Shown piece after piece: positions 47,607-59,361 of a stretch of 64,000 bases of DNA. Each line of letters opens with the position of its first letter. The stretch's first letter is position 1. The DNA is from Gammaproteobacteria bacterium (GTDB lineage Bacteria > Pseudomonadota > Gammaproteobacteria > Nevskiales > Nevskiaceae). The notes below the pieces were generated by a model. It had not been told where the DNA came from. It saw nothing but the letters and a program-made list of their open reading frames with translations, and did no database searches. The translations under genes were made by a program, and so were the position numbers. The stretch spans positions 34,781-98,780 of the forward strand of contig JACPFV010000008.1 in the NCBI GenBank assembly GCA_016182805.1. Reading direction: 5' to 3'.

Positions 47607-48832
47607 GCATCTTTTCGACGCTGCAGATTGCCCTGCGAGCTTTGATGCGCAACAAGCTCCGCTCCTTTCTCACAGCGCTGGGCATCATCGTCGGCACGGG
47701 CGCTGTCATCGCCATGGCAGCCATTGGTGAGGGTGCCAAGGCGCGCGTCGAGCAGGCGTTTGCTTCGATGGGCGCGAACCTGCTGGTAATTACATCCGGC
47801 ACGGCGGGGACCAGCGGCGTGCGCAGCGGAGCGGGCACTCAGCCGACGCTGACTTGGGACGATTTGCGCGCGATCCAGAGCGAGCTGAACTCGATTTGGC
47901 TGGCAGCACCCGTTCTTCGTCACCCGGCGCCGCTGCAGTCGGACGGGCAAAACTGGACTGCGCCGGTATTTGGCACCACGTCGGAATATTTCGAAATCCG
48001 GACCTGGGGCATGGCGTCCGGCATCTCGCTCTCTCAATCCGATGTAAATGCCGCCGCCAAGGTTGCGGTGCTCGGTCAAACGGTGGTCGAGAAGCTGTTT
48101 GGCCCGCATGCCGATCCGGTGGGCCAGAGTGTGCGCATCCGGAACATTCCCTTTCAGGTCATAGGTGTAATGGAGCGCAAAGGCCAGTCTCCGGCCGGCG
48201 CGGATTACGACGACGCCGTGTTCATCCCGTACACGACCTACCTTGCCAAGATCGCACCGGGGCCGGGCAAGTTCATCGGCGGGCAGATTTTCGCCGGCGC
48301 AGACCCCGCGATCGGTACCGAGCGCGCGGAGAAAGATTTGATTGCGTTGCTGCGCGAGCGCCACCGTGCGGTCCCCGCGGGAGCAGACGATTTCAGCGTG
48401 CGGAACCTTGCGGAAATGGCGAGCAGCCAGCAGGAAGGCGTGCAGACGCTGTCCACCCTGTTGGCCTGCATCGCCGCCGTCTCGCTACTGGTGGGCGGCA
48501 TCGGCGTCATGAATATCATGCTTGTGTCGGTAACAGAGCGCACCCGCGAAATCGGGATCCGCATGGCGGTAGGTGCGCGGTCGTCGGACATCTTGGCCCA
48601 ATTTCTCGTCGAGGCACTGTCCCTTACGCTACTCGGCGGACTCAGCGGCGTGTTCCTGGGCGTACTAGCCGCGCACCAAATCGCGGCGCGGTTCGATTGG
48701 AGCGTATTAGTTCGCGGCGACATCGTGGCGGTCGCGCTGGTCGTCAGCGCCGGAGTTGGCGTCGTCTTTGGGCTCTACCCGGCGCGCAAGGCAGCGCAGT
48801 TCGATCCAATCGAGGCGCTGCGCTACGAGTGA
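47603..48832 (+). CDS. MacB-type permease (FtsX family)
   Basis: A 409-aa permease with four membrane helices: one near the N-terminus (LRSFLTALGIIVGTGAVIAM), a large periplasmic MacB_PCD domain (about 45-280), then three C-terminal helices with LVGGIGVMNIMLVSVTERTR, EIGIRMAVGARSSDIL and YPARKAAQFDPIEALRYE. The last is the standard end of MacB proteins. With the ATPase and the MacA-like adaptor it forms a tripartite exporter; a TolC-like channel is not encoded in the window. Confidence 0.93.
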   Translation: MSIFSTLQIALRALMRNKLRSFLTALGIIVGTGAVIAMAAIGEGAKARVEQAFASMGANLLVITSGTAGTSGVRSGAGTQPTLTWDDLRAIQSELNSIWLAAPVLRHPAPLQSDGQNWTAPVFGTTSEYFEIRTWGMASGISLSQSDVNAAAKVAVLGQTVVEKLFGPHADPVGQSVRIRNIPFQVIGVMERKGQSPAGADYDDAVFIPYTTYLAKIAPGPGKFIGGQIFAGADPAIGTERAEKDLIALLRERHRAVPAGADDFSVRNLAEMASSQQEGVQTLSTLLACIAAVSLLVGGIGVMNIMLVSVTERTREIGIRMAVGARSSDILAQFLVEALSLTLLGGLSGVFLGVLAAHQIAARFDWSVLVRGDIVAVALVVSAGVGVVFGLYPARKAAQFDPIEALRYE

Positions 48833-48932
48833 CGGATTGCAGCCAAGACGACCGAAGCTCTTGTACATCTTGCAGTCGAAGGAGGCGAAAGCCGCCAGTA
48901 CACTGGCCACAGTCTCATAGTTTCTGTGCACT

Positions 48933-49175
48933 ATGAAAAACGTGACCCTTTCCTTGGATGACGAAACCTACCGGCGAGCGCGCATGACCGCGGCATCCCG
49001 GAACCAGTCCCTCAGCGCGCTGGTGCGCGAGTACCTGCAGTCGCTTGCCGACGAGGATCAAACGCCCGACGACAAGGCGACCGCCCTGTTTTCCGCCTTG
49101 GACAAGGCGAAAAACCTTCGGGCGGATGCGCGGCTGAGCCGGGACGAGGCGCATGCCCGCGCGCGCCTTCGTTGA
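48933..49175 (+). CDS. vapB: VapB-type ribbon-helix-helix antitoxin
   Basis: An 80-aa antitoxin. MKNVTLSLDDETYRRARMTA, then ASRNQSLSALVREYLQSLAD, is a ribbon-helix-helix domain; the C-terminal ~35 residues are a charged toxin-binding tail. It overlaps the PIN toxin gene by 23 nt. This second vapBC pair is unrelated in sequence to the one at 38.1-38.7 kb. Confidence 0.88.
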   Translation: MKNVTLSLDDETYRRARMTAASRNQSLSALVREYLQSLADEDQTPDDKATALFSALDKAKNLRADARLSRDEAHARARLR

Positions 49176-49575
49176 CACCAACACACTTCTCTACGCGGCG
49201 TCCACCGCGCCGAACGAGCGGCGCAAGCGCGAGCGTGCGCGCGTATTGCTCGGGGCCGGCGATTACGGCCTTTCCGCGCAGGTGCTGCAGGAGTTTTACG
49301 TCAACGTGACCCGTTCCCCGCAGCCGGCGATGAGCCACGCGGCGGCCGCTGCGGCGATTCGCGAGCTGAGCCGCGGCCCGGCGGTGCCCATCGGCTCGGC
49401 TTTGGTTTCATCGGCGCTACGGCTCAGGGACCGCTACCGCATCTCATATTGGGACGCGGCCATCGTCGCGGCAGCCATCGAACTCAAGGCCAAGGTTCTC
49501 TACTCGAAAGACCTGAACGACGGCCAGCGTTACGGCGAGGTGGTCGTCGAAAACCCCTTCACGTCAGCCACTTGA
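49153..49575 (+). CDS. vapC: VapC-type PIN-domain toxin
   Basis: A 140-aa PIN-domain nuclease. Metal ligands: Asp8 (AFVDTNTLLYAAS), Glu47 (QVLQEFYVNVT), Asp101 (ISYWDAAIVAAA) and Asp120 (LYSKDLNDGQ). The YWDAAI and SKDL.DG segments are typical. The gene overlaps its antitoxin and converges on mpl, whose 3' end it overlaps by 12 nt. Confidence 0.93.
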   Translation: MPARAFVDTNTLLYAASTAPNERRKRERARVLLGAGDYGLSAQVLQEFYVNVTRSPQPAMSHAAAAAAIRELSRGPAVPIGSALVSSALRLRDRYRISYWDAAIVAAAIELKAKVLYSKDLNDGQRYGEVVVENPFTSAT

Positions 49576-50857
49576 TTTCAGGGCGGCGAGCAGCTTGCCG
49601 TGAATGCCGCCGAAGTCGCCGTTGCTCATGACCAGGATGCGGTCGCCGGACTTTGATGCGCTGCGGATGTCCTGCACCAGCGCGTCGAGCCGATCGCGCA
49701 CCGTCAGCCGTGCGCCCAGCGGGCCGAGCACGCCGTGGGCATCCCACTTGAGGTCCGGGCGGGCGTAGACGAAGCAGTGGTCGGCGTCGCGCAGGCTGTC
49801 GGCGAGCTGGCCGGCCATGGTGCCCATGCGCATGGTGTTGGAGCGCGGCTCCAGCACCGCCAGGATGCGGCCGGGACCGCGGCTGCGCAGGGCGGCGAGG
49901 GTGACTTCGATGGCGGTCGGGTGGTGGGCGAAGTCGTCGTACACCTGCACGCCCTGGGCGGAGCGAGACGTCCGGCGCGACGCCGACATGGGCGGCGGCG
50001 GCAACCGCGGCGGCGGCGTTGGCATGGTTGTGCGCACCGGCCAGCGAGGTGCGGCAGAGCCCCAGCGCCTGGCCGCACAGCCGCAGCTCGAAGCCTTCGG
50101 GGTTGGATCGCGCCTGCCAGCCGTCCGCGGAATTGAACAACTCCCGCTCGCTCCAGCAGCCGAGCTGCAGCACGCGGGCGAGATTGGCGTCGGCGCCGTT
50201 GACGACAATGCGCCCGCGGCCCGGCACCGTGCGCACCAGATGGTGGAACTGGCGTTCGATCGCGGCCAGGTCCGGGAAGATGTCGGCGTGATCGTATTCG
50301 AGGTTGTTCAGGATCAGCGTGCGCGGGCCGTAGTGCACGAACTTGGAGCGCTTGTCGAAGAACGCGGTGTCGTACTCGTCGGCCTCGACCACGAAGAACT
50401 TCCCGCCGCCCAGGCGCGCGGACACGCCGAAGTTCTGCGGCACACCGCCGATCAGGAAGCCCGGCTCCCGCCCGGCGTATTCCAGCAGCCAGGCGAGCAG
50501 GGACGAGGTCGTGGTTTTTCCGTGGGTGCCGGCCACGGCCAGCACGTGCCGGCCGCGCAGGATGTTTTCGGCCAGCCACTGCGGGCCGGAGACGTACGGC
50601 AGCCCTTCGTTGAGCACGTGCTCCATCGCCGCATTGCCGCGCGTGACGACGTTGCCGACCACGACCACGTCGGGCGCGGGATTCAGGTGCGCCGGCTCGT
50701 AGCCGCGCAGCACCTGGATGCCGAGCTGCTCCAGTTGCGTGGACATGGGCGGCCAGGCGGCGGCATCCGAGCCGGTGACTTTGTGCCCGGCCTCGCGCGC
50801 CAGGGCGGCGACGCCGGCCATGAAAGTGCCGCAGATGCCGAGGATGTGGATGTGCAT
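49564..50857 (-). pseudogene. mpl: mpl, murein peptide ligase, frameshifted with a short deletion
   Basis: Mpl recycles the tripeptide L-Ala-D-Glu-mDAP onto UDP-MurNAc. The ATG at 50857 starts MHIHILGICGTFMAGVAALA; the P-loop AVAGTHGKTTTSSLLAWLL, FFVVEADEYDTAFFDKRSKF and LNNLEYDHADIFP are normal. After HVGVAPDVS (near 49966) the frame is lost. The C-terminus (GVQVYDDFAHHPTAIEVTLA ... RILVMSNGDFGGIHGKLL) continues in another frame to 49564. Relatives have about 15-20 more residues (the KRR.E segment) between these points, so a non-triplet deletion of roughly 45-60 bp is implied. Either decay or an assembly error. Confidence 0.85.
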
Positions 50858-50871
50858 TGAATGGGCGGAAT

Positions 50872-51435
50872 CTAAAGAAGCGCGGCCACCAGCGAGCCGG
50901 TCAGGATCATCAGGAACAGCACCGCCAGGGTCACGATCAGCGCCACCAGCGCGCCCATCCACAGGTTCACGCCGCAGGCGTGGCGGAAAATGTGTGCGGT
51001 GACGGCGAAGTTCCAGATATTGAGCAGGTTCATGGTCCACACCGCGGTCTGCGGCAGGGCCGGCGGGTGTTGCAGCAGTTGCGGGTCCTTGGCGACTTCG
51101 ATCAGGACCGGCGCCACCAGTTGCAGCGGCAGCAGCAGCGCCAGGGTGAGGATGGCGTTGGTGGCGAGCAGGGCGTCGAAGGTCTGCTGAAAGCGGCTTT
51201 CCAGGCCGCGGCTGCGCAGCAGCGTGCGGGTGACGAAAGCCAGCGCCGCGACCGCGGCGACGGCCATGACCAGCGCCGTCGCCGCCGGCAGCGACGCGGT
51301 GCGGAACACCAGGAAGTTGGCCAGCACCGCCAGCGGGGCGAGCGCGTGCAGCAGGCGCGGCGAGGACGGAAAGTCCTGCGGGCCGGCGCGGAACATCAGC
51401 AGCCACAGCGTGGACCACGCCGTTTGGGCGAGCAT
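50872..51435 (-). CDS. hypothetical integral membrane protein
   Basis: A 187-aa protein with about five hydrophobic helices: LHALAPLAVLANFLVF, ATALVMAVAAVAALAFVTRT, ILTLALLLPLQLVAPVLI, a weaker one around LLNIWNFAVTAHIFRHACGV, and MGALVALIVTLAVLFLMILT. No motif was recognised; the topology is of the small inner-membrane Yip1-like or unknown type. Its 3' end lies 14 nt from mpl on the same strand, so the two are probably cotranscribed from a promoter in the rnd divergence. Confidence 0.7.
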   Translation of the reverse strand: MLAQTAWSTLWLLMFRAGPQDFPSSPRLLHALAPLAVLANFLVFRTASLPAATALVMAVAAVAALAFVTRTLLRSRGLESRFQQTFDALLATNAILTLALLLPLQLVAPVLIEVAKDPQLLQHPPALPQTAVWTMNLLNIWNFAVTAHIFRHACGVNLWMGALVALIVTLAVLFLMILTGSLVAALL

Positions 51436-51451
51436 CGTCGTCGGAATCCAA

Positions 51452-54577
<3,126 letters not shown>

Positions 54578-54813
54578 GGTCGGCCTGCATCCCGCGCCCG
54601 GCCCGGCATGCCCGCGGCCGGGCGGACCTTTCGCCGCCCGGCGCGGTCGAATGCCGCGCCATTTTCGCGTGCTAAGATCGCGCCTCGTTGTAGCAGGGCT
54701 TCGCAGCGGTTCAAAGAACACTGCGCATCGTGCTGCGTCCGCGAGCCCTGCCGACCTTGACGGTTTTAGCGTTCTTCTTCCGAATACTCTTTAGATAGAG
54801 AGGGGGTTGCTCG
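54578..54813 (+). promoter_or_regulatory. hppA leader with -10 TAAGAT at 54673-54678
   Basis: This 236-nt gap between pfp and hppA contains GTGCTAAGATCGCGCC, whose TAAGAT hexamer at 54673-54678 matches the -10 of other core promoters here. The leader from there to ATG 54814 is about 130 nt long and could be structured, but I see no convincing hairpin or riboswitch. A GAGAGGGGG ribosome-binding element lies just before the start. Confidence 0.45.
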
Positions 54814-56791
54814 ATGTTGGTCGAATACGGTCTGTGGATCGCCCTGGGCTGCGCGCTCGCGGCGGTCGCTTACGGCGTTTACTCGGTCCAGTGGATCCTG
54901 GCCCGACCCGCCGGCAACGCGCGCATGCAGGAGATCGCGGCGGCGGTGCAGGAAGGCGCCATGGCCTACCTGAACCGGCAGTACACCACCATCGGCATGG
55001 TCGGCGCGGTCCTGTTCCTGGTCCTCGGCTTCGCGCTCGACTGGTACACCGCGCTCGGTTTCCTGATCGGCGCGCTGCTGTCCGGCGCCACCGGCTACAT
55101 CGGCATGAACATCTCGGTGCGCGCCAACGTGCGCACCGCGCAGGCGGCGCATGACGGCATGAACGCGGCGCTCGCCGTCGCGTTCCGCGGCGGCGCCATC
55201 ACCGGCATGCTGGTGGTCGGCCTGGGCCTGCTGGGCGTGGCCGGCTACTACTTCGCGGTCAAGTCCATGGGCGCCAGCGAAGACACCGCGCTGCACGCTC
55301 TGGTCGGCCTGGCCTTCGGCGGCTCGCTGATCTCGATCTTCGCGCGCCTCGGCGGCGGCATCTTCACCAAGGGCGCGGACGTCGGCGCCGACCTCGTCGG
55401 CAAAGTGGAAGCGGGAATCCCCGAAGACGATCCTCGCAATCCGGCGGTCATCGCCGACAACGTCGGCGACAACGTCGGCGACTGCGCCGGCATGGCGGCC
55501 GACCTGTTCGAGACCTACGCCGTCACCGTCGTCGCGACGATGGTGCTCGGCGGCCTGATGGCGGCGACGCTGGGACCCAACGCGGTGCTTTATCCGCTGG
55601 TGCTGGGCGGCGTGTCGATCCTCGCCTCGATCGTCGGCACCTTCTTCGTGTCGGCCAAGGAAGGCGGCAAGATCATGTCCGCGCTGTACCGCGGCACCAT
55701 CGTGTCCGGTGTGCTGGCGGCGGCCGCGTTCTACCCGATCACGACCGCCTTCTTCGGCGGCGCGCTGGCGATGAAGCTGTACGGCTGCGCGCTGGTCGGC
55801 CTCGCCCTGACCGGCGTCATCATGTTCATCACCGAGTACTACACCGGCACCACGTTCAAGCCGGTGCAGCACATCGCGGCGGCCTCGCAGACCGGGCACG
55901 GCACCAACATCATCGCCGGCCTCGGCGTGTCGATGAAGGCGACCGCGCTGCCGGTGCTCGCGGTGTGCGCGGCGATCTGGGTTTCGTTCGACCTGGGCGG
56001 CCTGTACGGCATCGCGATCGCGGCAACCTCGATGCTGTCGATGACCGGCATGATCGTCGCGCTCGACGCCTACGGCCCGATCACCGACAACGCCGGCGGC
56101 ATCGCCGAGATGGCGCACCTGCCCAAGGAGATCCGCAACATCACCGACCCGCTGGATGCGGTCGGCAACACGACCAAGGCGGTGACCAAGGGCTACGCGA
56201 TCGGTTCCGCCGGCCTCGCCGCGCTGGTGCTGTTCGCCGACTACACCCACGCGCTGGAGGCCAAGACGGGCGGCGTCACCTTGTTCGACCTGTCCGATCA
56301 CATGGTCATCATCGGCCTGTTCATCGGCGGCCTCGTGCCGTACCTGTTCGGTGCCATGGGCATGGAAGCGGTCGGCCGCGCGGCCGGCTCGGTGGTGGTC
56401 GAGGTGCGCCGCCAGTTCCGCGAGATCAAGGGCATCATGGAAGGCACCGCCAAGCCGGAATACGGCACCGCGGTGGACATGCTGACCAAGGCCGCGATCA
56501 AGGGTCGTCGGCCTGGTGCTCGGCCCCAAGGCGCTGGGCGGCGTGCTGATCGGCACCACCGTCACCGGCCTGTTCGTGGCCATCTCCATGACCACCGGCG
56601 GCGGCGCCTGGGACAATGCCAAGAAGTACATCGAGGACGGCCACTTCGGCGGCAAGGGCTCGGACACGCATAAGGCGGCCGTGACCGGCGACACCGTCGG
56701 CGATCCCTACAAGGACACCGCCGGCCCGGCGATCAATCCGCTGATCAAGATCATCAACATCGTCGCCCTGCTGCTGGTGCCGCTGCTGTAA
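54814..56791 (+). pseudogene. hppA: hppA, K+-independent H+-pumping pyrophosphatase, frameshifted near the C-terminus
   Basis: A membrane pyrophosphatase that pumps protons with PPi energy; about 16 helices. [20 protein letters not shown] near residue 215 is the substrate site. [10 protein letters not shown] (451-460) has the Lys455/Thr458 signature of K+-independent pumps. The frame breaks at 56502-56504: it reads TKAAIK, then enters another frame, while the rest ([13 protein letters not shown] ... [11 protein letters not shown]) continues to 56791. Relatives have about 14-15 residues between (EMIVP...VPI), so a small non-triplet deletion is implied. Real lesion or assembly error. Confidence 0.88.
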
Positions 56792-56806
56792 GGCGGGTCC
56801 ACGCGG

Positions 56807-56840
56807 AAAAAGAACCCCGGCCGGAGCCGGGGTTCTTTTT
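56807..56840. terminator. bidirectional rho-independent terminator after hppA
   Basis: A perfect 15-bp stem: 56807-56821 (starting AAAAAGAACC) pairs with 56826-56840 (ending GGTTCTTTTT), with CGGA loop. The A-tract and T-tract make it functional on both strands. It lies 16 nt after the end of hppA. Confidence 0.92.
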
Positions 56841-56860
56841 TCAGGTCGATTTGTGCACTG

Positions 56861-56970
56861 CAACAATAACTCCGGCTATAATCCGCGCCCGTTTTTCATC
56901 CCCACCGCGAGAGGACAACAACAACTCCGGCTATAATCCGCGCCCGTTTTTCATCCCCACCGCGAGAGGA
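56861..56970 (+). promoter_or_regulatory. tandemly duplicated 55-bp promoter/leader of ppa
   Basis: Two consecutive 55-bp units (56861-56915 and 56916-56970) differ at one base. Each holds the -10 TATAAT (56877-56882 and 56932-56937) in the context GGCTATAATCCGCGCCC, plus a leader ending in GAGAGGA, a ribosome-binding sequence. Only the second GAGAGGA is correctly spaced before ATG 56978. Either -10 could start transcription; a good -35 is seen only weakly (TTGTGC at 56851). Confidence 0.8.
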
Positions 56971-56977
56971 CCGCACC

Positions 56978-57526
56978 ATGGCCCTTAACCTCGTGCCGAC
57001 CGGCAAGAATCCCCCCGACGACGTCAACGTCATCATCGAAATTCCCATGAACAGCGAGCCGGTCAAGTACGAGGTGGACAAGGACTCCGGCGCGATCTTC
57101 GTCGACCGCCTGCTGACCACGCCGATGCGCTACCCGTGCAACTACGGCTACGTCCCGCACACGCTGTGCGGCGACGGCGACCCGCTCGACGCGCTGGTGA
57201 TGATGCCGATGCAGCTCCTGCCCGGCGCGGTCATCAACTGCCGGCCGATCGGCATGATGGAGATGGAGGACGAGTCCGGCACCGACGAGAAGCTGATCGT
57301 GGTGCCGGGCAACAAGGTCAGCCCGCTGTACAGGGATGTCGAGACGATCCGCGCCCTGCCGCAGCTGATCCGCGACCAGATCGCCCACTTCTTCGAGCAC
57401 TACAAGGACCTGGAAAAGGGCAAGTGGGTCAAGATCAAGGGCTGGCACGGCCCGCAGGACGCGAAGAAAACGATCCTGGAAAGCATCGAACGCTTCCGGG
57501 CGGCGCCCAAGAAGCCGCATTTCTAG
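56978..57526 (+). CDS. ppa: inorganic pyrophosphatase (soluble, family I)
   Basis: A 182-aa enzyme that hydrolyses PPi to two phosphates. Seen: NVIIEIPMNSEPVKYEVDKD, RYPCNYGYVPHTLCGDGDPLDALV with the family DGDPLD metal motif, KLIVVPGNKVSPLYRDVETI and a C-terminal HFFEHYKDLEKGKWVKIKGW. It lacks a membrane segment. It is downstream of a doubled promoter and close to hppA, giving both a dissipative and an energy-conserving PPi sink. Confidence 0.97.
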   Translation: MALNLVPTGKNPPDDVNVIIEIPMNSEPVKYEVDKDSGAIFVDRLLTTPMRYPCNYGYVPHTLCGDGDPLDALVMMPMQLLPGAVINCRPIGMMEMEDESGTDEKLIVVPGNKVSPLYRDVETIRALPQLIRDQIAHFFEHYKDLEKGKWVKIKGWHGPQDAKKTILESIERFRAAPKKPHF

Positions 57527-57682
57527 CCTGCATTTCTCGCCGCCCTTCTGCTGCGGCGGCGTCCGCGGGGCGGGATGGCGCCCGCGGGTTCGCGCGCAGG
57601 ATCCGGGCCGCGGCGGCACGGCGGTGTGCGAATCCCCGCCGTTCATCCGCTAATATTCGGCCCTCCGCCCGGATAACGACTC

Positions 57683-57876
57683 TAGAGCCTGTCATGAGCC
57701 TTTCCATCGCTGCGACGCCCTGGGTCTTCCCAGGGCCGTCCCTTTGGGTGGCGCCCCCAAGCGCGCCATGCGTCGTTGCTCGGTCCTTGCATAGAGTCTA
57801 TGCGGCGTCCCTCGCGCCTAGCCTGGCGCGCTTGGGGGCAGCCACGCAGCGATGGAAAGGCTCATGACAGGCTCTA
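57683..57876. repeat. 194-bp nested palindromic element abutting the kdsD start codon
   Basis: Outer arms of 32 bp (57683-57714 and 57845-57876) are perfectly complementary and start TAGAGCCTGTCATGAG. Inside are a 15-bp second stem (57754-57768 with 57824-57838), a hairpin CCCTGGG-TCTT-CCCAGGG (57718-57735) and GCATAG-AGT-CTATGC (57789-57803). The last base of the right arm is the A of the kdsD ATG. It looks like a non-autonomous (MITE-like) or structured-RNA repeat; no transposase is present here. Confidence 0.85.
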
Positions 57877-58847
57877 TGGAAACCGAGGCCCTGCAACGCA
57901 TGGGGCGCAAGGTGCTCGAAATCGAGCTGGCCGCGCTCCAAGGTCTGCTGCCGCGCATCGACGCCGCCTTTGCCCGCGCCTGCCAGCTCATGCTGGCCTG
58001 CCGCGGCCGCGTCGTGGTCATGGGCATGGGCAAGAGCGGGCACGTCGGCAACAAGCTCGCGGCGACGCTGGCTTCGACCGGCACGCCGGCGTTCTTCGTG
58101 CATCCGGGCGAGGCCTCGCACGGCGACCTGGGCATGATCACGCGCCAGGACGTGGTCGTCGCCATCTCGTATTCCGGCGAGTCGCCGGAGATCGTCACCC
58201 TGCTGCCGCTGATCAAGCGCCTGGGCGTACCCCTGATCTGCATGACCGGCAAGCCCGGCTCGACCATGGCCAAGTCCGCCGATGTGCACGTCGACGTGTC
58301 GGTACCGCAGGAGGCCTGCCCGCTCAACCTGGCGCCCACCGCCAGCACCACCGCGGCGCTGGCGATGGGCGACGCGCTGGCGATCGCGCTGCTGGAGGCG
58401 CGCGGCTTTACCGAGGAGGACTTCGCGCGCACCCATCCGGGCGGCTCGCTGGGCAAGCGCCTGCTGCTCAAGGTGCGCGACATCATGCATACCGGCGACC
58501 GCGTGCCGCGGGTAACGCCCGACACGCCGCTGGACCGCGCCCTGCTGGAGATGACGCGCAAGGGCCTGGGCGTGACCGCGATCGTGGACGGGCAGGAGCG
58601 CGTGATCGGCGTCTACACCGACGGCGACCTGCGCCGCACCCTGGACCGCGGCATCGACGTGCACAAGGCGCGCATCGACGAGGTGATGACGCCCGGCGGC
58701 AAGACCGCCAAGGCCGACTGGCTCGCCGCCCAGGCCTTGCAGTGGATGGAGCGCCACCGCGTCACCGTGCTGCTGGTGGTCGGCGAGGACGACAAGCTCG
58801 AAGGCGTGCTGCACATGCACGACCTGATGCGCGCCGGGGTGGTCTGA
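57876..58847 (+). CDS. kdsD: D-arabinose-5-phosphate isomerase
   Basis: A 323-aa enzyme that converts ribulose-5-P to arabinose-5-P for Kdo synthesis. N-terminal SIS domain (GRVVVMGMGKSGHVGNKLAA; FFVHPGEASHGDLGMI; ISYSGESPEIVTLLP; CPLNLAPTASTTAALAMGDA) and C-terminal CBS pair (VRDIMHTGDRVPRV; VDGQERVIGVYTDGDLRRT). The ATG 57876 sits exactly at the edge of the palindromic element, so its native leader may have been replaced. Stop overlaps kdsC by 1 nt. Confidence 0.96.
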   Translation: METEALQRMGRKVLEIELAALQGLLPRIDAAFARACQLMLACRGRVVVMGMGKSGHVGNKLAATLASTGTPAFFVHPGEASHGDLGMITRQDVVVAISYSGESPEIVTLLPLIKRLGVPLICMTGKPGSTMAKSADVHVDVSVPQEACPLNLAPTASTTAALAMGDALAIALLEARGFTEEDFARTHPGGSLGKRLLLKVRDIMHTGDRVPRVTPDTPLDRALLEMTRKGLGVTAIVDGQERVIGVYTDGDLRRTLDRGIDVHKARIDEVMTPGGKTAKADWLAAQALQWMERHRVTVLLVVGEDDKLEGVLHMHDLMRAGVV

Positions 58848-59359
58848 TGGCGGCGCGGCTGTCTCCCGCCGCCCTGCGCGCGCGGGCGCGCAGGATCCGC
58901 TGCGTGTTCCTGGACATCGACGGCGTGATGACCGACTGCAAGCTGTACCTCGGCCCCGACGGCCAGGAGCTGAAGGCGGTCAACGTCAAGGACGGCCTGG
59001 GCATGAAGCTGCTGCTCAAGGCCGGCGTCGAGATCGCGGTGATCTCCGGCCGCCCGTCCGAGGCCATGGCCAGGCGCCTGGACTACCTCGGCGTCCGCCA
59101 CGTCCATCTCAACACCGAGGACAAGCTGCCGGCGTACGAGGCGATCCTGGCCAATCTCGGCATCGCCGACGCCCAGTGCGCGGTGATGGGCGACGACGTG
59201 CCGGACCTGGCGCTGATGCGGCGCGCCGGCCTGGCGCTGACCGTGGCCGACGCTCATGCGCAAGTGCTCAAGCGCGCGCACTGGGTGAGCCGCCACCGCG
59301 GCGGCGACGGCGCGGTGCGCGAGGCCTGCGACCTGATCCTCGCGGCGCAGGGCCGGTGA
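58847..59359 (+). CDS. kdsC: 3-deoxy-D-manno-octulosonate-8-phosphate phosphatase
   Basis: A 170-aa HAD-superfamily phosphatase that removes phosphate from Kdo-8-P. HAD motif I FLDIDGVMTD with Asp23/Asp25, motif II VISGRPSEAMARRLD, motif III Lys in VHLNTEDKLPAYE, and motif IV VMGDDVPDLALMRRAG. No cap domain, as expected for the tetrameric C0 type. It overlaps kdsD by 1 nt; its stop lies 2 nt before lptC. Confidence 0.96.
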   Translation: MAARLSPAALRARARRIRCVFLDIDGVMTDCKLYLGPDGQELKAVNVKDGLGMKLLLKAGVEIAVISGRPSEAMARRLDYLGVRHVHLNTEDKLPAYEAILANLGIADAQCAVMGDDVPDLALMRRAGLALTVADAHAQVLKRAHWVSRHRGGDGAVREACDLILAAQGR

Positions 59360-59361
59360 GG

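Noticed and set aside
54766..56694. Long minus-strand frame opposite hppA
   Set aside because: Asp/His/Arg/Ala-rich with no family; produced by the codon bias of the real gene.
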